From positions 1 to 64,000 of the forward strand of contig NZ_QZVR01000021.1 of assembly GCF_003660455.1 (NCBI RefSeq): 64,000 nucleotides of DNA, read 5' to 3'. The number at the start of each line of letters is the position of its first letter. Position 1 is the stretch's first letter. The notes under the pieces are model-generated. The model saw only the letters and a list, made by a program, of their open reading frames with translations. It had not been told where the DNA came from and did no database searches. This DNA is from Nocardioides ferulae (GTDB taxonomy: Bacteria; Actinomycetota; Actinomycetes; Propionibacteriales; Nocardioidaceae). Below, piece after piece: positions 7,565 to 17,093 of this stretch. Position numbers and translations under genes: made by a program.

Positions 7565-8611
7565 ATGACCACCGAGCCAGCCGCCTCGTCCGACGCTCCG
7601 GTCGGCTGGGGCATCCTCGCCACCGGCAAGATCGCCCACGCCTTCGCCCGCGACCTCGCGCAGGTACCCGGCGCCCGGCTGGCCGCGGTCGGCTCGCGCC
7701 GGCAGGCCTCCGCCGACGCGTTCGCCGCCGAGTACGGCGCCGCCGCCGCCCACGGCTCCTACGAGGCGCTGGTCGCCGACCCCGCCGTCGAGGTCGTCTA
7801 CATCGCCACCCCGCACGCCATGCACCACGAGGACGCGACGATGGCGATCGAGGCCGGCAAGCACGTCCTGTGCGAGAAGCCGCTCACGCTCAACGTCGCC
7901 GAGGCCGAGCGGATGGTCGCGCTGGCCCGCGAGCGCGGGGTCTTCTTGATGGAGGCGATGTGGATGGCCTGCCACCCGGTGGTCCGCGCGGTGCGGGCCG
8001 CGCTGGCGGACGGCCGCTTCGGCACCGCCCGGCACGTGCACGCCGAGCTCGGGTTCAAGGTCGAGGCCGGCCCCGACGACCGGATGTTCGACCCCGCCCT
8101 CGGCGCCTCGGCGCTGCTCGACATGGGCATCTACCCGCTGACGGTCTCCCACCTGCTGCTGGGCGAGGCCGAGCACCTGCACGGTACCGCGGCGCTCTCC
8201 GAGCGCGGCATCGACCTCGACGTCGCGATCACCGGCCGCTACCCCGGCGGCGCCCTGGCCACGATGACCGCCTCGATGACCTCGTGGTCCTCGAGCACCG
8301 CCTGGATCGCCACCGACCTGGGCCGGATCGAGATGCCAGAGTTCCACCACCCGCCGTACGCCGAGTTCACCCCGTTCGCCGGCGGCTGGACCAGCAAGGA
8401 CGGCCAGACCGGCCGCGGCGAGCCGGTGCGCATCGCCGGCGAGGAGCCGGTGATCGGCCAGGGCTACGGCAACGAGGCGCTGGAGGTGCAGCGCTGCCTG
8501 CGCGCCGGCCTGCTCGAGAGCCCGCTGGTCCCCCACGACCAGACCCTCACGCTGATGCGCCAGATGGACGCCCTGCGCGACCAGATCGGCGTCCACTACT
8601 CCGTCGACTGA
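7565..8611 (+). CDS. Gfo/Idh/MocA-family NAD(P)-dependent oxidoreductase
   Basis: 348 aa. The N-terminal Rossmann domain begins GWGILATGKIAHAFARDL, and the conserved catalytic-domain motif EKPLTLN appears at about residues 101-107. The C-terminal half is the alpha/beta substrate domain of the family. Relatives oxidise or reduce sugars, inositols, bile pigments or trans-dihydrodiols. By overall sequence this is of the dehydrogenase type found in many soil actinobacteria, and the substrate cannot be named. The ATG is placed directly after a TAGGGT -10 element with no room for a ribosome-binding site. It is convergent with the response-regulator gene downstream. Confidence 0.9.
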   Translation: MTTEPAASSDAPVGWGILATGKIAHAFARDLAQVPGARLAAVGSRRQASADAFAAEYGAAAAHGSYEALVADPAVEVVYIATPHAMHHEDATMAIEAGKHVLCEKPLTLNVAEAERMVALARERGVFLMEAMWMACHPVVRAVRAALADGRFGTARHVHAELGFKVEAGPDDRMFDPALGASALLDMGIYPLTVSHLLLGEAEHLHGTAALSERGIDLDVAITGRYPGGALATMTASMTSWSSSTAWIATDLGRIEMPEFHHPPYAEFTPFAGGWTSKDGQTGRGEPVRIAGEEPVIGQGYGNEALEVQRCLRAGLLESPLVPHDQTLTLMRQMDALRDQIGVHYSVD

Positions 8612-8673
8612 CGCCGACCCGTCACTGATTCCCGCCTTTCGGCGGCGTGTCGGGGAACGATCGACGCCTCGGC
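8612..8673. repeat. Dispersed palindromic repeat, family B, copy 1
   Basis: A 60-bp imperfect palindrome starting right after the Gfo/Idh stop, between convergent genes. Core: GATTCCCGC, a small hairpin CCGCC-TTTC-GGCGG, then GTGTCGGGGAACGATCGAC. Five more copies are in the window. Location suggests a transcription terminator function or a REP-like element. Confidence 0.75.
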
Positions 8674-8689
8674 CCGCTCGATACCCGGC

Positions 8690-9358
8690 TCAGGCGCCCG
8701 CGCGCAGGTAGCGCAGCACCGCCAGCACCCGCCGGTGCTGAGCGTCGTCGGGCAGCAGCCCGAGCTTGGCGAAGATCCGCTGGCTGTGCTTCTCCACCGC
8801 ACCGAGGGTCACGGTCATCTGCTCGGCGACCGCTGCGTTCGAGCGACCCTCCGCCATCAGCGCCAGCACCTCGCGCTCGCGCGGCGTCAGCGCCGCGAGC
8901 GGGTCGTCGCGGCGGGCGCCTGCCTGCCCCATCAGCTGCCGCACGACCAGGGGGTCGAGCGCGGTGCCGCCCGCTGCGACCGTCTGGAGGGCGGCGAGGA
9001 AGTCGTCGACGTCGGAGACCCGGTCCTTGAGCAGGTAGCCCACCCCGCCCTCGCCGGCGGCGAAGAGGTCGTCGGCGTAGGACAGCTCGACGTACTGCGA
9101 GAGCACCAGCACCCGCGCCCCCGGCCAGCTGCGCCGGATCTCGACCGCGGCGCGCAGGCCCTCGTCGGTGTGGCTCGGCGGCATCCGCACGTCGACGAGC
9201 GCCAGGTCGGGCCGGTGCTCGAGCACCGCCGCCACCGTCGCCGGGCCGTCGCCCACCGAGGCGACCACCTCGTGGCCGGCCTCGGCGAGCAGCAGGTGCA
9301 GCCCCTCGCGCAGCAGCACCGAGTCGTCGGCGACGACGATCCGCAGGCGCTCGGTCAC
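8690..9358 (-). CDS. NarL/LuxR-family response regulator
   Basis: 222 aa. The receiver domain has the acidic pair DD at 11-12, the phosphoacceptor D56 in LVDVRMPP and a conserved Lys in LLKDRVSD. The C-terminal LuxR-type helix-turn-helix reads LTPREREVLALMAEGRSN ... GAVEKHSQRIFAKLGL. It starts GTG four bases after the stop of the histidine kinase gene, so kinase and regulator are co-expressed. The phosphorylated form should bind DNA as a dimer. A pair of 13-bp direct repeats upstream of the kinase gene (10782-10818) is a candidate autoregulatory site. The stimulus is unknown. Confidence 0.93.
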   Translation of the reverse strand: MTERLRIVVADDSVLLREGLHLLLAEAGHEVVASVGDGPATVAAVLEHRPDLALVDVRMPPSHTDEGLRAAVEIRRSWPGARVLVLSQYVELSYADDLFAAGEGGVGYLLKDRVSDVDDFLAALQTVAAGGTALDPLVVRQLMGQAGARRDDPLAALTPREREVLALMAEGRSNAAVAEQMTVTLGAVEKHSQRIFAKLGLLPDDAQHRRVLAVLRYLRAGA

Positions 9359-9362
9359 GCGG

Positions 9363-10742
9363 TCAGCCTCGCAGAGGGATCCGGGCGGTCACCGTGGTGG
9401 GGCCGCCGGTGGGCGAGTCGACCGCCAGTGTCCCGTCGACGCCGGCCAGCCGCTGCTGCAGCCCGGCCAGCCCCGACCCCTTGGCCGGGTGGGCGCCGCC
9501 GACGCCGTCGTCGGTGACCGTGACGACCAGCTGCCCCGCCGCGGACCCGACGACGACGCGGGCCCGGTCGGCGCCGCTGTGCTTGGCGACGTTGGTGAGC
9601 GTTTCCGCCACCACGAAGTACGCCGCGGTCTCGACGTGCGCGGGCAGCTCGGCCGGCACGTCGAGCCGGGGCTCGACCGGGACCGGACTGCGCAGCGCCA
9701 CCTCCTCCAACGCGGCGGCGAGTCCGCGGTCGACCAGCAGCGGCGGGGCGATCCCGCGGGAGAGGGAGCGCAGCTCGTCGACGGTCTCGCGGGCCTGGGC
9801 CAGCGCGGCATCGAGGGTCTCCTGCGCCTGCCGCGGGTCCTCGGCCAGCTGCCGCTTGGCACGCCCGAGGTCCATGGTGAGCCGGACCAGCCGCTGCTGC
9901 GGGCCGTCGTGGATGTCGCGCTCGAGCCGACGCAGCGAGTCGGCCTCGGCGACGTGGGCGGCCGCGCGGCCGCCACGCTCCCGCGAGACCTGGTGCTGCA
10001 GCTCGGCGCGGCTGGAGAGCAGCGCGGAGGCCATCCCGGCGTGCAGCGAGGTCACCGCCCGGACCACCCACGGCAGGGTGAGCAGAGCGAACGTGCCGAT
10101 CGCCAGGTTCAGCAGGCTCTCCGCGGTGCGGCCGTCGCCGAGGCCGAGGATCTCGGCCAGCGAGTCGTTGTTCTCCTCGAACGGGATCCAGCGCTGCCAG
10201 AACCAGTAGGTCAACCCTGCCCCCACGGCCGCCCACCACACCAGCGCCACGGCCCAGGCCACGATCGCGGTGACCAGTCCGGCCACTGCCCACACCACGT
10301 CGAGCCACGACTGCGGATCGCGCAGCCGCGCGAGCATCCGCGACCAGAACGGCGTGCTCGAGGGCGGGCACAGGTAGGCCGGCGACGGGGCCGGCCGGCC
10401 GAGCCAGGTGCGCAGCCGGTAGCGCTCGAGCCGGGCGAAGCCGCGGGCCACCATCACCCCGAGCGTCAGCAGCAGCACCCCGCCGATGAGGATCGACAGG
10501 CCGAGCCCCAGGGCCAGGTCGACGACCACGAGCACGAACGCCGGCAGCGCGATCGGGAACGCGGTCAGGGCGTACGCGCTCTCCAGCAGCACCCGGCGTA
10601 CGCCGCTCGGCGGGTCGGCCTGCCGTGCGTCGCCGGGGCGGCAGGTCGGTGTGGCGTGGGCAGGGCCGTCGGCGAGGGAGGGGGTGTCGGCCACGGTCTG
10701 GTCCTCGGGTGAGGAGGGATCTGCGAAGTGGAGCGTCGTCAT
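9363..10742 (-). CDS. Sensor histidine kinase (HisKA_3 type)
   Basis: 459 aa. The N-terminal membrane sensor has several hydrophobic helices (about residues 60-110 and 155-260), including a duplicated region typical of the putative sensor domain of actinobacterial NarL-partner kinases. The dimerisation/phosphoacceptor motif is ERDIHDGPQQRL with H278. The HATPase_c domain follows (ETLTNVAKHSGADRARV, VTDDGVGG, GSGLAGLQQRL). It is the first gene of the kinase-regulator operon, divergent from otsA with 174 bp between. The start is the ATG at 10742; long in-frame upstream sequence is antisense to otsA and was discarded. Confidence 0.92.
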   Translation of the reverse strand: MTTLHFADPSSPEDQTVADTPSLADGPAHATPTCRPGDARQADPPSGVRRVLLESAYALTAFPIALPAFVLVVVDLALGLGLSILIGGVLLLTLGVMVARGFARLERYRLRTWLGRPAPSPAYLCPPSSTPFWSRMLARLRDPQSWLDVVWAVAGLVTAIVAWAVALVWWAAVGAGLTYWFWQRWIPFEENNDSLAEILGLGDGRTAESLLNLAIGTFALLTLPWVVRAVTSLHAGMASALLSSRAELQHQVSRERGGRAAAHVAEADSLRRLERDIHDGPQQRLVRLTMDLGRAKRQLAEDPRQAQETLDAALAQARETVDELRSLSRGIAPPLLVDRGLAAALEEVALRSPVPVEPRLDVPAELPAHVETAAYFVVAETLTNVAKHSGADRARVVVGSAAGQLVVTVTDDGVGGAHPAKGSGLAGLQQRLAGVDGTLAVDSPTGGPTTVTARIPLRG

Positions 10743-10781
10743 GGCTCCAGCGTCGTCCTGCGGAGCGCTCGGCACGATCCT

Positions 10782-10818
10782 GCCAGCCCGACAGCCGGGG
10801 GTGGGGCCAGCCCGACAG
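10782..10818. promoter_or_regulatory. Direct repeats between kinase and otsA
   Basis: GCCAGCCCGACAG occurs at 10782-10794 and again at 10806-10818, 24 bp apart (about two helical turns), just upstream of the kinase start. The spacing and placement suit a dimeric response regulator. Confidence 0.4.
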
Positions 10819-10832
10819 TCCGGCCGGCTGAA

Positions 10833-10850
10833 TCGCCGGATATCCGGCGA
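10833..10850. promoter_or_regulatory. Perfect 18-bp palindrome upstream of otsA
   Basis: TCGCCGGATATCCGGCGA is perfectly symmetrical and sits about 55 bp before the otsA -10 element. It could be an operator for otsA or for the divergent kinase operon. Confidence 0.4.
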
Positions 10851-10903
10851 TCGCCCTCGACCGGCGGGACCCACGACCCTCCGGAGGGCTGGACCGACCT
10901 CAC

Positions 10904-10909
10904 TAGGGT
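10904..10909 (+). promoter_or_regulatory. -10 element, leaderless start of otsA
   Basis: TAGGGT ends 7 nt before the GTG at 10917. Confidence 0.55.
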
Positions 10910-10916
10910 GGGGGGC

Positions 10917-12356
<1,440 letters not shown>

Positions 12357-12396
12357 CCGTCGGCGACGGGAGGCCGGACCTGCTCGGCTCCGGCGG

Positions 12397-12432
12397 AGCT
12401 GCGTGCTCAGCTGCGTGCTGAGCTGCGTGCCG
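12397..12432 (+). repeat. Three tandem 12-bp repeats
   Basis: AGCTGCGTGCTC, AGCTGCGTGCTG and AGCTGCGTGCCG follow each other without gaps between otsA and the next gene, ending 26 bp before its ATG. No gene product is encoded. Possibly a regulatory element or simple slippage. Confidence 0.6.
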
Positions 12433-12458
12433 CTGCCGGAATCGGGTAACGCTCGACC

Positions 12459-14042
12459 ATGAGCTCCGGGAGTGCATGGAAGCGGGCCGCAGCGATGGGC
12501 GCGGCCGCGCTGGGCGCCCTCGCCGCCCACGACGTCACCCAGCGCCGGCACGCGATCCTGCGCACCTATCCCCTGCTGGGGCACCTGCGCTTCCAGCTGG
12601 AGCGGTTCGGCCCCGAGCTGCGGCAGTACATCGTCACCTCCAACGACGAGGAGCGGCCGTTCAGCCGCGACCAGCGCCGCTGGATCTACGCCTCCTCGAA
12701 GCTGGAGAACTCCTACTTCGGGTTCGGCACCGACAACGACGTCGAGAACGCCCTGGGCTACCCCGTCATCAAGCACCGCACGTTCCGCGGCCCCGGCGCC
12801 CCCACCGCGCCCCACGCCGGCGAGGAGGTGCCGCTGCCGTCGGCGAAGGTGCTCGGCGGTCCGCGCGGACGCCGGCTGGCGTTCCGGCCGGGCTCGGTGG
12901 TGAACATCTCCGCGATGAGCTTCGGCTCGCTCTCGCGCACGGCGGTGGAGGCGCTCAACCGCGGGGCGGCGCTCGCCGGCTGCCTGCACAACACCGGCGA
13001 GGGCGCGATCTCGCCCTACCACCGGCACGGCGGCGAGCTGATCTTCCAGATCGGGACGGCGTACTTCGGGTGCCGCGACGCTCAGGGCCGCTTCGACCTC
13101 GACCGGCTCAAGGAGACCATCGCGTCGGCGCCGGTGCGGGCGCTGGAGATCAAGCTGTCGCAAGGGGCCAAGCCGGGGCTGGGCGGGATGCTGCCGGGGG
13201 CGAAGGTGAGCGAGGAGATCGCCCGCATCCGGGGCATCGAGCCGGGCGTCGACTGCGCCTCCCCCAGCCGACACACCGCCTTCGACGACGTCGACTCGAT
13301 GCTCGACTTCGTCGAGCTGTTGGCCGAGGAGACCGGGCTGCCGGTGGGCGTCAAGGCGGCGGTGGGGCACCTGGACTTCTGGGACGAGCTGGTCGCACAG
13401 ATGGCCGACCGGCGCCGGGGCGTCGACTTCGTGACGATCGACGGCGGCGAGGGCGGCACGGGCGCGGCGCCGATGATCTTCGCCGACGCCGTCGCCTACC
13501 CGTTCCGGGTCGCGTTCAGCGAGGTCTACCGCCGGTTCGCGCAGGCCGGCCTCACCGACGACGTCACGTTCATCGGTGCCGGCAAGCTGGGGCTCACCGA
13601 GAACGCCGCGGTGGCGTTCGCGCTGGGTGTCGACATGGTCAACGTGGGGCGCGAAGCGATGCTCGCGATCGGCTGCATCCAGGCGCAGAAGTGTCACACC
13701 GACACCTGCCCCACCGGCGTCGCCACCCAGAACCCGTGGCTGGTCCGCGGACTGGACCCACAGCTGAAGTCGGTGCGGGCCGCGAACTACCTCACCTCGC
13801 TGCGGCGCGACCTGGTCAAGCTCAGCGAGTCGGTGGGGGTGGCGCACCCGAGCCTGATCACCCCCGACGACATCGACCTGCTCGACGGCACCCGCACCCG
13901 CCGTCCGCTGCGTGAGCTGTATGCCTACGAGCCCGGATGGGGCGAGCTCGGCCCAGCCCTGCGCGCCGAGGTCTCCGAGCTGATGGCCGGTCCCCGACCC
14001 GACCCCGAGCAGCCTCCCGTCGACGGCGAGCGCCAGGCGTGA
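12459..14042 (+). CDS. FMN-binding glutamate-synthase-family protein
   Basis: 527 aa. It corresponds to the central FMN/synthase domain of glutamate synthase without the glutaminase or NADPH subunits. FMN and iron-sulfur motifs are visible: NISAMSFGSLSRTAVEALN, SQGAKPGLGGMLPGAKV, FVTIDGGEGGTGAAP, and the cysteine group CIQAQKCHTDTCPTGVA that binds the 3Fe-4S cluster in GltB. A short hydrophobic N-terminal segment (about residues 8-24) may associate it with the membrane. Stand-alone proteins of this type are common in actinobacteria and proteobacteria; their reaction is not firmly established. The ATG start lies close to a weak -10-like AACGCT. Confidence 0.9.
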   Translation: MSSGSAWKRAAAMGAAALGALAAHDVTQRRHAILRTYPLLGHLRFQLERFGPELRQYIVTSNDEERPFSRDQRRWIYASSKLENSYFGFGTDNDVENALGYPVIKHRTFRGPGAPTAPHAGEEVPLPSAKVLGGPRGRRLAFRPGSVVNISAMSFGSLSRTAVEALNRGAALAGCLHNTGEGAISPYHRHGGELIFQIGTAYFGCRDAQGRFDLDRLKETIASAPVRALEIKLSQGAKPGLGGMLPGAKVSEEIARIRGIEPGVDCASPSRHTAFDDVDSMLDFVELLAEETGLPVGVKAAVGHLDFWDELVAQMADRRRGVDFVTIDGGEGGTGAAPMIFADAVAYPFRVAFSEVYRRFAQAGLTDDVTFIGAGKLGLTENAAVAFALGVDMVNVGREAMLAIGCIQAQKCHTDTCPTGVATQNPWLVRGLDPQLKSVRAANYLTSLRRDLVKLSESVGVAHPSLITPDDIDLLDGTRTRRPLRELYAYEPGWGELGPALRAEVSELMAGPRPDPEQPPVDGERQA

Positions 14043-14068
14043 CACCGAGAGCGTGATGCCGCAAGCGC

Positions 14069-14138
14069 TGTAACGCGGTGTCCAGGCAACTGGTGCGGTG
14101 CTACAACACCGCGACAGCTACCCGGACACCGCGTTACA
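14069..14138. repeat. Palindromic repeat family A, copy 1
   Basis: A 70-nt element whose ends are a perfect 15-bp inverted repeat (TGTAACGCGGTGTCC at the left, its complement at 14124-14138), with an inner hairpin GCGGTG/CACCGC. It follows the glutamate-synthase-family gene by 27 bp. A second 70-nt copy occurs at 56275-56344 with 61 of 70 bases the same. Confidence 0.85.
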
Positions 14139-14219
14139 TGCCCGGCGCGGCCCGGATCGGTGGCGGCGATCACCCCAGGCAGGCGTGACCAACCCGGCCC
14201 GCGCGGCGTTGGGGCGAGG

Positions 14220-14225
14220 TACGTT
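14220..14225 (+). promoter_or_regulatory. Predicted -10 of the alpha/beta hydrolase gene
   Basis: TACGTT lies 56 nt before the ATG at 14282, giving a leader with a CCCGTG/CACGGG hairpin and an AGGGGAC ribosome-binding site. Confidence 0.35.
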
Positions 14226-14281
14226 GCCCACGTGGCCCGTGCCCACGGGTCCGACCGAGCAGAGCATCCAGGGGACACCCG

Positions 14282-15631
14282 ATGGACCTCGTTCCGAAGC
14301 CCGACCAGGTGGTCGCCGCCGCCGGAAACGTCGCGCACAAGCTGCTCTACGGCGGCATCGCCGACCTGCGGCCGATGCCCCGCAGCCTGATCGACGAAGG
14401 CACGCTGCGACAGCTGTACCGCTACCACCTGCCGGCCGGCGTGACCGAGCAGGGCGATCCGGTGCTGCTGGTCACCCCGTTGGCCGCGCCGGCGCTCTGC
14501 TACGACCTGCGCCGCGACTGCTCGGTCGTCGAGCACCTGGTCCGCGGCGGCCGCCCGACGTACGTCGTGGAGTACGGCCAGGTGTCCTTCCGCGACCGCT
14601 CCCTGGGCATGGAGCACTGGATCGACGAGGTGCTCCCGGAGGCGGTGCGTGGGGCCTCCGCGCACGCCGGTGGGCGGCCGGTGCACGTGGTGGGCTGGAG
14701 CCTGGGCGGCATCTTCTCGATGCTCACCGCGGCCGACTCGCCCGATCTGCCGATCGCCTCGCTGAGCGTGGTCGGCTCCCCCGTCGACGTCTCGCAGGTG
14801 CCGCTGGTCGCCCCGTTGCGCCCGCTGCTGAACCTCACCGAGGGGCGGGGCCTGATCACCCGCGCCTACCGGGCGATGGGCGGCGCCCCGCAGCCGGTGG
14901 TGCGGTGGGCCTTCCAGCTGTCGTCGTTCCAGAAGCTGGTCACCAAGCCGGTGGCGGTCGCGGTCAACCTCGACGACACCGACTTCCTCGCGCAGATCGA
15001 GGCGGTCGACCGGTTCACCGCCAACATGATCGCCTACCCGGGTCGCAGCTTCGGCCAGCTCTACCACCGCTTCATCAAGGGCAACGCGCTGCGCACCGGC
15101 GAGATGGAGCTGGGCGGACGCACGATCGCGCTGGCCGACGTGCGGGTGCCGGTGCTGGTGTTCGCCGGAGCCAGCGACGGCATCGCCCCGGTGGGTGCGG
15201 TGCGGGCGGTGCTCCCGCTGCTCGAGGGCTCGCCGGAGGTCCGCTTCGAGATCGTGCCGGGGGGCCACCTCGGCATGCTCACCGGCCGCGCGGCACGCGA
15301 GACCACCTGGCGGGTGCTCGACGAGTGGTTCGACCAGTGGTCGGCTGCCGGGCTCGCGCCGCGGGCCGGGACGCGCGCCCGGAAGACTGCCGCGAAGGCG
15401 ACCGCCAAGAAGCCGGCCGCGAAGAAGACCTCAGCGAAGAAGTCGGCGGCCACGAAGAAGGCGGCGTCGCGGAAGACCGCCACGAAGAAGGCGGCGCCAC
15501 GGGCCGCCACGACCAAGAGGTCCGCCTCCACGAAGGCGGCCGGCCGCGCACCGAAGCCCGACCCCGATGCGATCGGCACCAACCCGTCTCGGCGATACGG
15601 CTCCGCGGGGTCCCGCTCCCTGGCTCGCTGA
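14282..15631 (+). CDS. PHA-synthase-like alpha/beta hydrolase with a histone-like Lys/Ala tail
   Basis: 449 aa. Residues 1-355 form an alpha/beta hydrolase related to class III polyhydroxyalkanoate synthases (PLAAPALCYDLRRDCSVVEH, WIDEVLP, VHVVGWSLGG). The nucleophile is Ser140 in GWSLG, where true PHA synthases have Cys; the histidine is probably in VPGGHLGML. From about residue 365 to 424 the protein turns into a highly basic tail of AKK, TKK and AAKK repeats, like histone H1 or the DNA-binding tail of the PHB-granule protein PhaM. The tail should bind nucleic acid. An ester or polyester hydrolase tied to the nucleoid is my inference. RBS AGGGGAC supports the ATG. Confidence 0.85.
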   Translation: MDLVPKPDQVVAAAGNVAHKLLYGGIADLRPMPRSLIDEGTLRQLYRYHLPAGVTEQGDPVLLVTPLAAPALCYDLRRDCSVVEHLVRGGRPTYVVEYGQVSFRDRSLGMEHWIDEVLPEAVRGASAHAGGRPVHVVGWSLGGIFSMLTAADSPDLPIASLSVVGSPVDVSQVPLVAPLRPLLNLTEGRGLITRAYRAMGGAPQPVVRWAFQLSSFQKLVTKPVAVAVNLDDTDFLAQIEAVDRFTANMIAYPGRSFGQLYHRFIKGNALRTGEMELGGRTIALADVRVPVLVFAGASDGIAPVGAVRAVLPLLEGSPEVRFEIVPGGHLGMLTGRAARETTWRVLDEWFDQWSAAGLAPRAGTRARKTAAKATAKKPAAKKTSAKKSAATKKAASRKTATKKAAPRAATTKRSASTKAAGRAPKPDPDAIGTNPSRRYGSAGSRSLAR

Positions 15632-15636
15632 TCCGA

Positions 15637-15697
15637 TCGACGCGTCAACCGTTCCGCGACGCGCCGCGGATTCGCGGGAATCCTTGACGCTTCGGCG
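15637..15697. repeat. Dispersed palindromic repeat, family B, copy 2 (inverted)
   Basis: Same family as 8612-8673 but in the opposite orientation. Its hairpin is CCGCG-AATC-CGCGG when read on the minus strand, a paired variant of the copy 1 stem. It begins 6 bp after the hydrolase stop. Confidence 0.7.
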
Positions 15698-15712
15698 AGC
15701 CACCGGGGGCAC

Positions 15713-15718
15713 TAGGGT
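15713..15718 (+). promoter_or_regulatory. -10 element, leaderless start of the MFS gene
   Basis: TAGGGT ends 7 nt before the ATG at 15726. Confidence 0.55.
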
Positions 15719-15725
15719 GCCCCGC

Positions 15726-17093
15726 ATGTCCTCTGCCGCTGTGACGACCAGACTGCCGCGCGAGGTCCGCGTCGGCTACGGGCTCGGCTCGGTCGCGACC
15801 GGCGCGTTCGGCACAGTGCCGGGGCTGATGCTGCTGCCCTACCTGACCGACTCGCTCGGGATCGCGGCGGTGGCGGCGGGGTTCATCGTGTTCGCCCCCA
15901 AGGCGTGGGACGTGCTGCTGAACCCGGTCGCCGGCCGGATCAGCGACCGCACCGTCGACCCCCGCGGGCCACGCCGGCCCTGGCTGCTGCGCGCGGGGTT
16001 GGCCCTCGCCGCGGCGTTCGCGCTGATCTTCGCCGGACCCGACGTCGACTCGCGCGCCCTCGAGGCGCTGTGGGTGCTGGCGCTGTTCCTGGCCGCCGCG
16101 ACGGCGTACGCGTTCTTCCAGGTGCCCTACGTCGCGATGCCGGCCGAGCTGACCGACTCCTACGACGAGCGCACCCGGCTGATGACGTGGCGCGTCGCGA
16201 TCCTGGCGTTCACGATCATGCTGGCCGGCGCGACCGCGCCGCTGATCCGCGACGGGATCGGCGGCCGCGACGGCTACCGGGTGATGGGCGTGGTGATGGC
16301 GGTGATCATCGCCGTCGGCGTGGTCGGCGCCTACCTCGGCACCCGCCACGGACGGGTCGGCACGGTGGGGCCCGGCGCCGGCACCCTGCGCGACCAGCTG
16401 CGCGTGGTCGCCGGCGCGCGTGACTTCCGGCTGCTGCTCACCACGTTCGTGGTGCAGGCGCTCGCCACCGGCTGCATGCTCGCGGGCGTCGACTACCTGG
16501 CCGGCGAGGTGCTCGACAGCACCGCGGCGGCCACCGTGCTGTTCGTCTGCTTCGTCGGCCCGGCGCTGGTGCTCACCCCCGCGTGGGCCTGGCTGGGCGC
16601 CCGGGTCGGCAAGAAGCGGGGCTACCTGGCCGCGTCGCTGGTGCTCGCGACCGGGGCGCTGCTCGCCGCCGTGGCCCGGTCCGCACCGGAGGGGATGGTC
16701 TTCGCCGCGGTGGCGCTGGTGGGGGTGGGCTACGCCGGCTGCCAGGTCTTCCCGATGGCGATGCTGCCCGACGCGGCGGCCGTCGACGCCCGGCGCACCG
16801 GCAGCAACCGGGTCGGCGTCTACACCGGCGTCTGGACCGCCGGCGAGACCCTCGGCTTGGCGCTCGGCCCCGGCGTCTACGCGCTGATCCTGGCCGCGGG
16901 TGGCTATGTCTCCAGCACCGACGGCGAGGCGGCCCAGCCCGACTCGGCGCTGACCGCGATCGTGCTGGGCTTCTCGGTGCTGCCCGCCGTGCTGGTGCTG
17001 GCCAGTCTGTTCTGGCTGGCCCGCTACTCCCTGGACGCCGACGACGTCGACGCCCGCGACCCCGAGACCCCCGACCACCTGGAGGTGCCGTGA
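15726..17093 (+). CDS. MFS transporter (GPH/sugar:cation symporter-like)
   Basis: 455 aa with about twelve hydrophobic helices. The N-terminal half has the GPH-like segment PKAWDVLLNPVAGRISDRT followed by PRGPRRPWLL, typical of melibiose-carrier-type symporters, and FQVPYVAMPAELTDSYDERT in the middle. It should move a small organic solute across the cytoplasmic membrane with a cation; the substrate is unknown. The stop codon overlaps the GTG of the following PLP-enzyme gene (GTGA), so the transporter and enzyme are translationally coupled and the enzyme probably acts on the transported compound or its product. Confidence 0.9.
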   Translation: MSSAAVTTRLPREVRVGYGLGSVATGAFGTVPGLMLLPYLTDSLGIAAVAAGFIVFAPKAWDVLLNPVAGRISDRTVDPRGPRRPWLLRAGLALAAAFALIFAGPDVDSRALEALWVLALFLAAATAYAFFQVPYVAMPAELTDSYDERTRLMTWRVAILAFTIMLAGATAPLIRDGIGGRDGYRVMGVVMAVIIAVGVVGAYLGTRHGRVGTVGPGAGTLRDQLRVVAGARDFRLLLTTFVVQALATGCMLAGVDYLAGEVLDSTAAATVLFVCFVGPALVLTPAWAWLGARVGKKRGYLAASLVLATGALLAAVARSAPEGMVFAAVALVGVGYAGCQVFPMAMLPDAAAVDARRTGSNRVGVYTGVWTAGETLGLALGPGVYALILAAGGYVSSTDGEAAQPDSALTAIVLGFSVLPAVLVLASLFWLARYSLDADDVDARDPETPDHLEVP

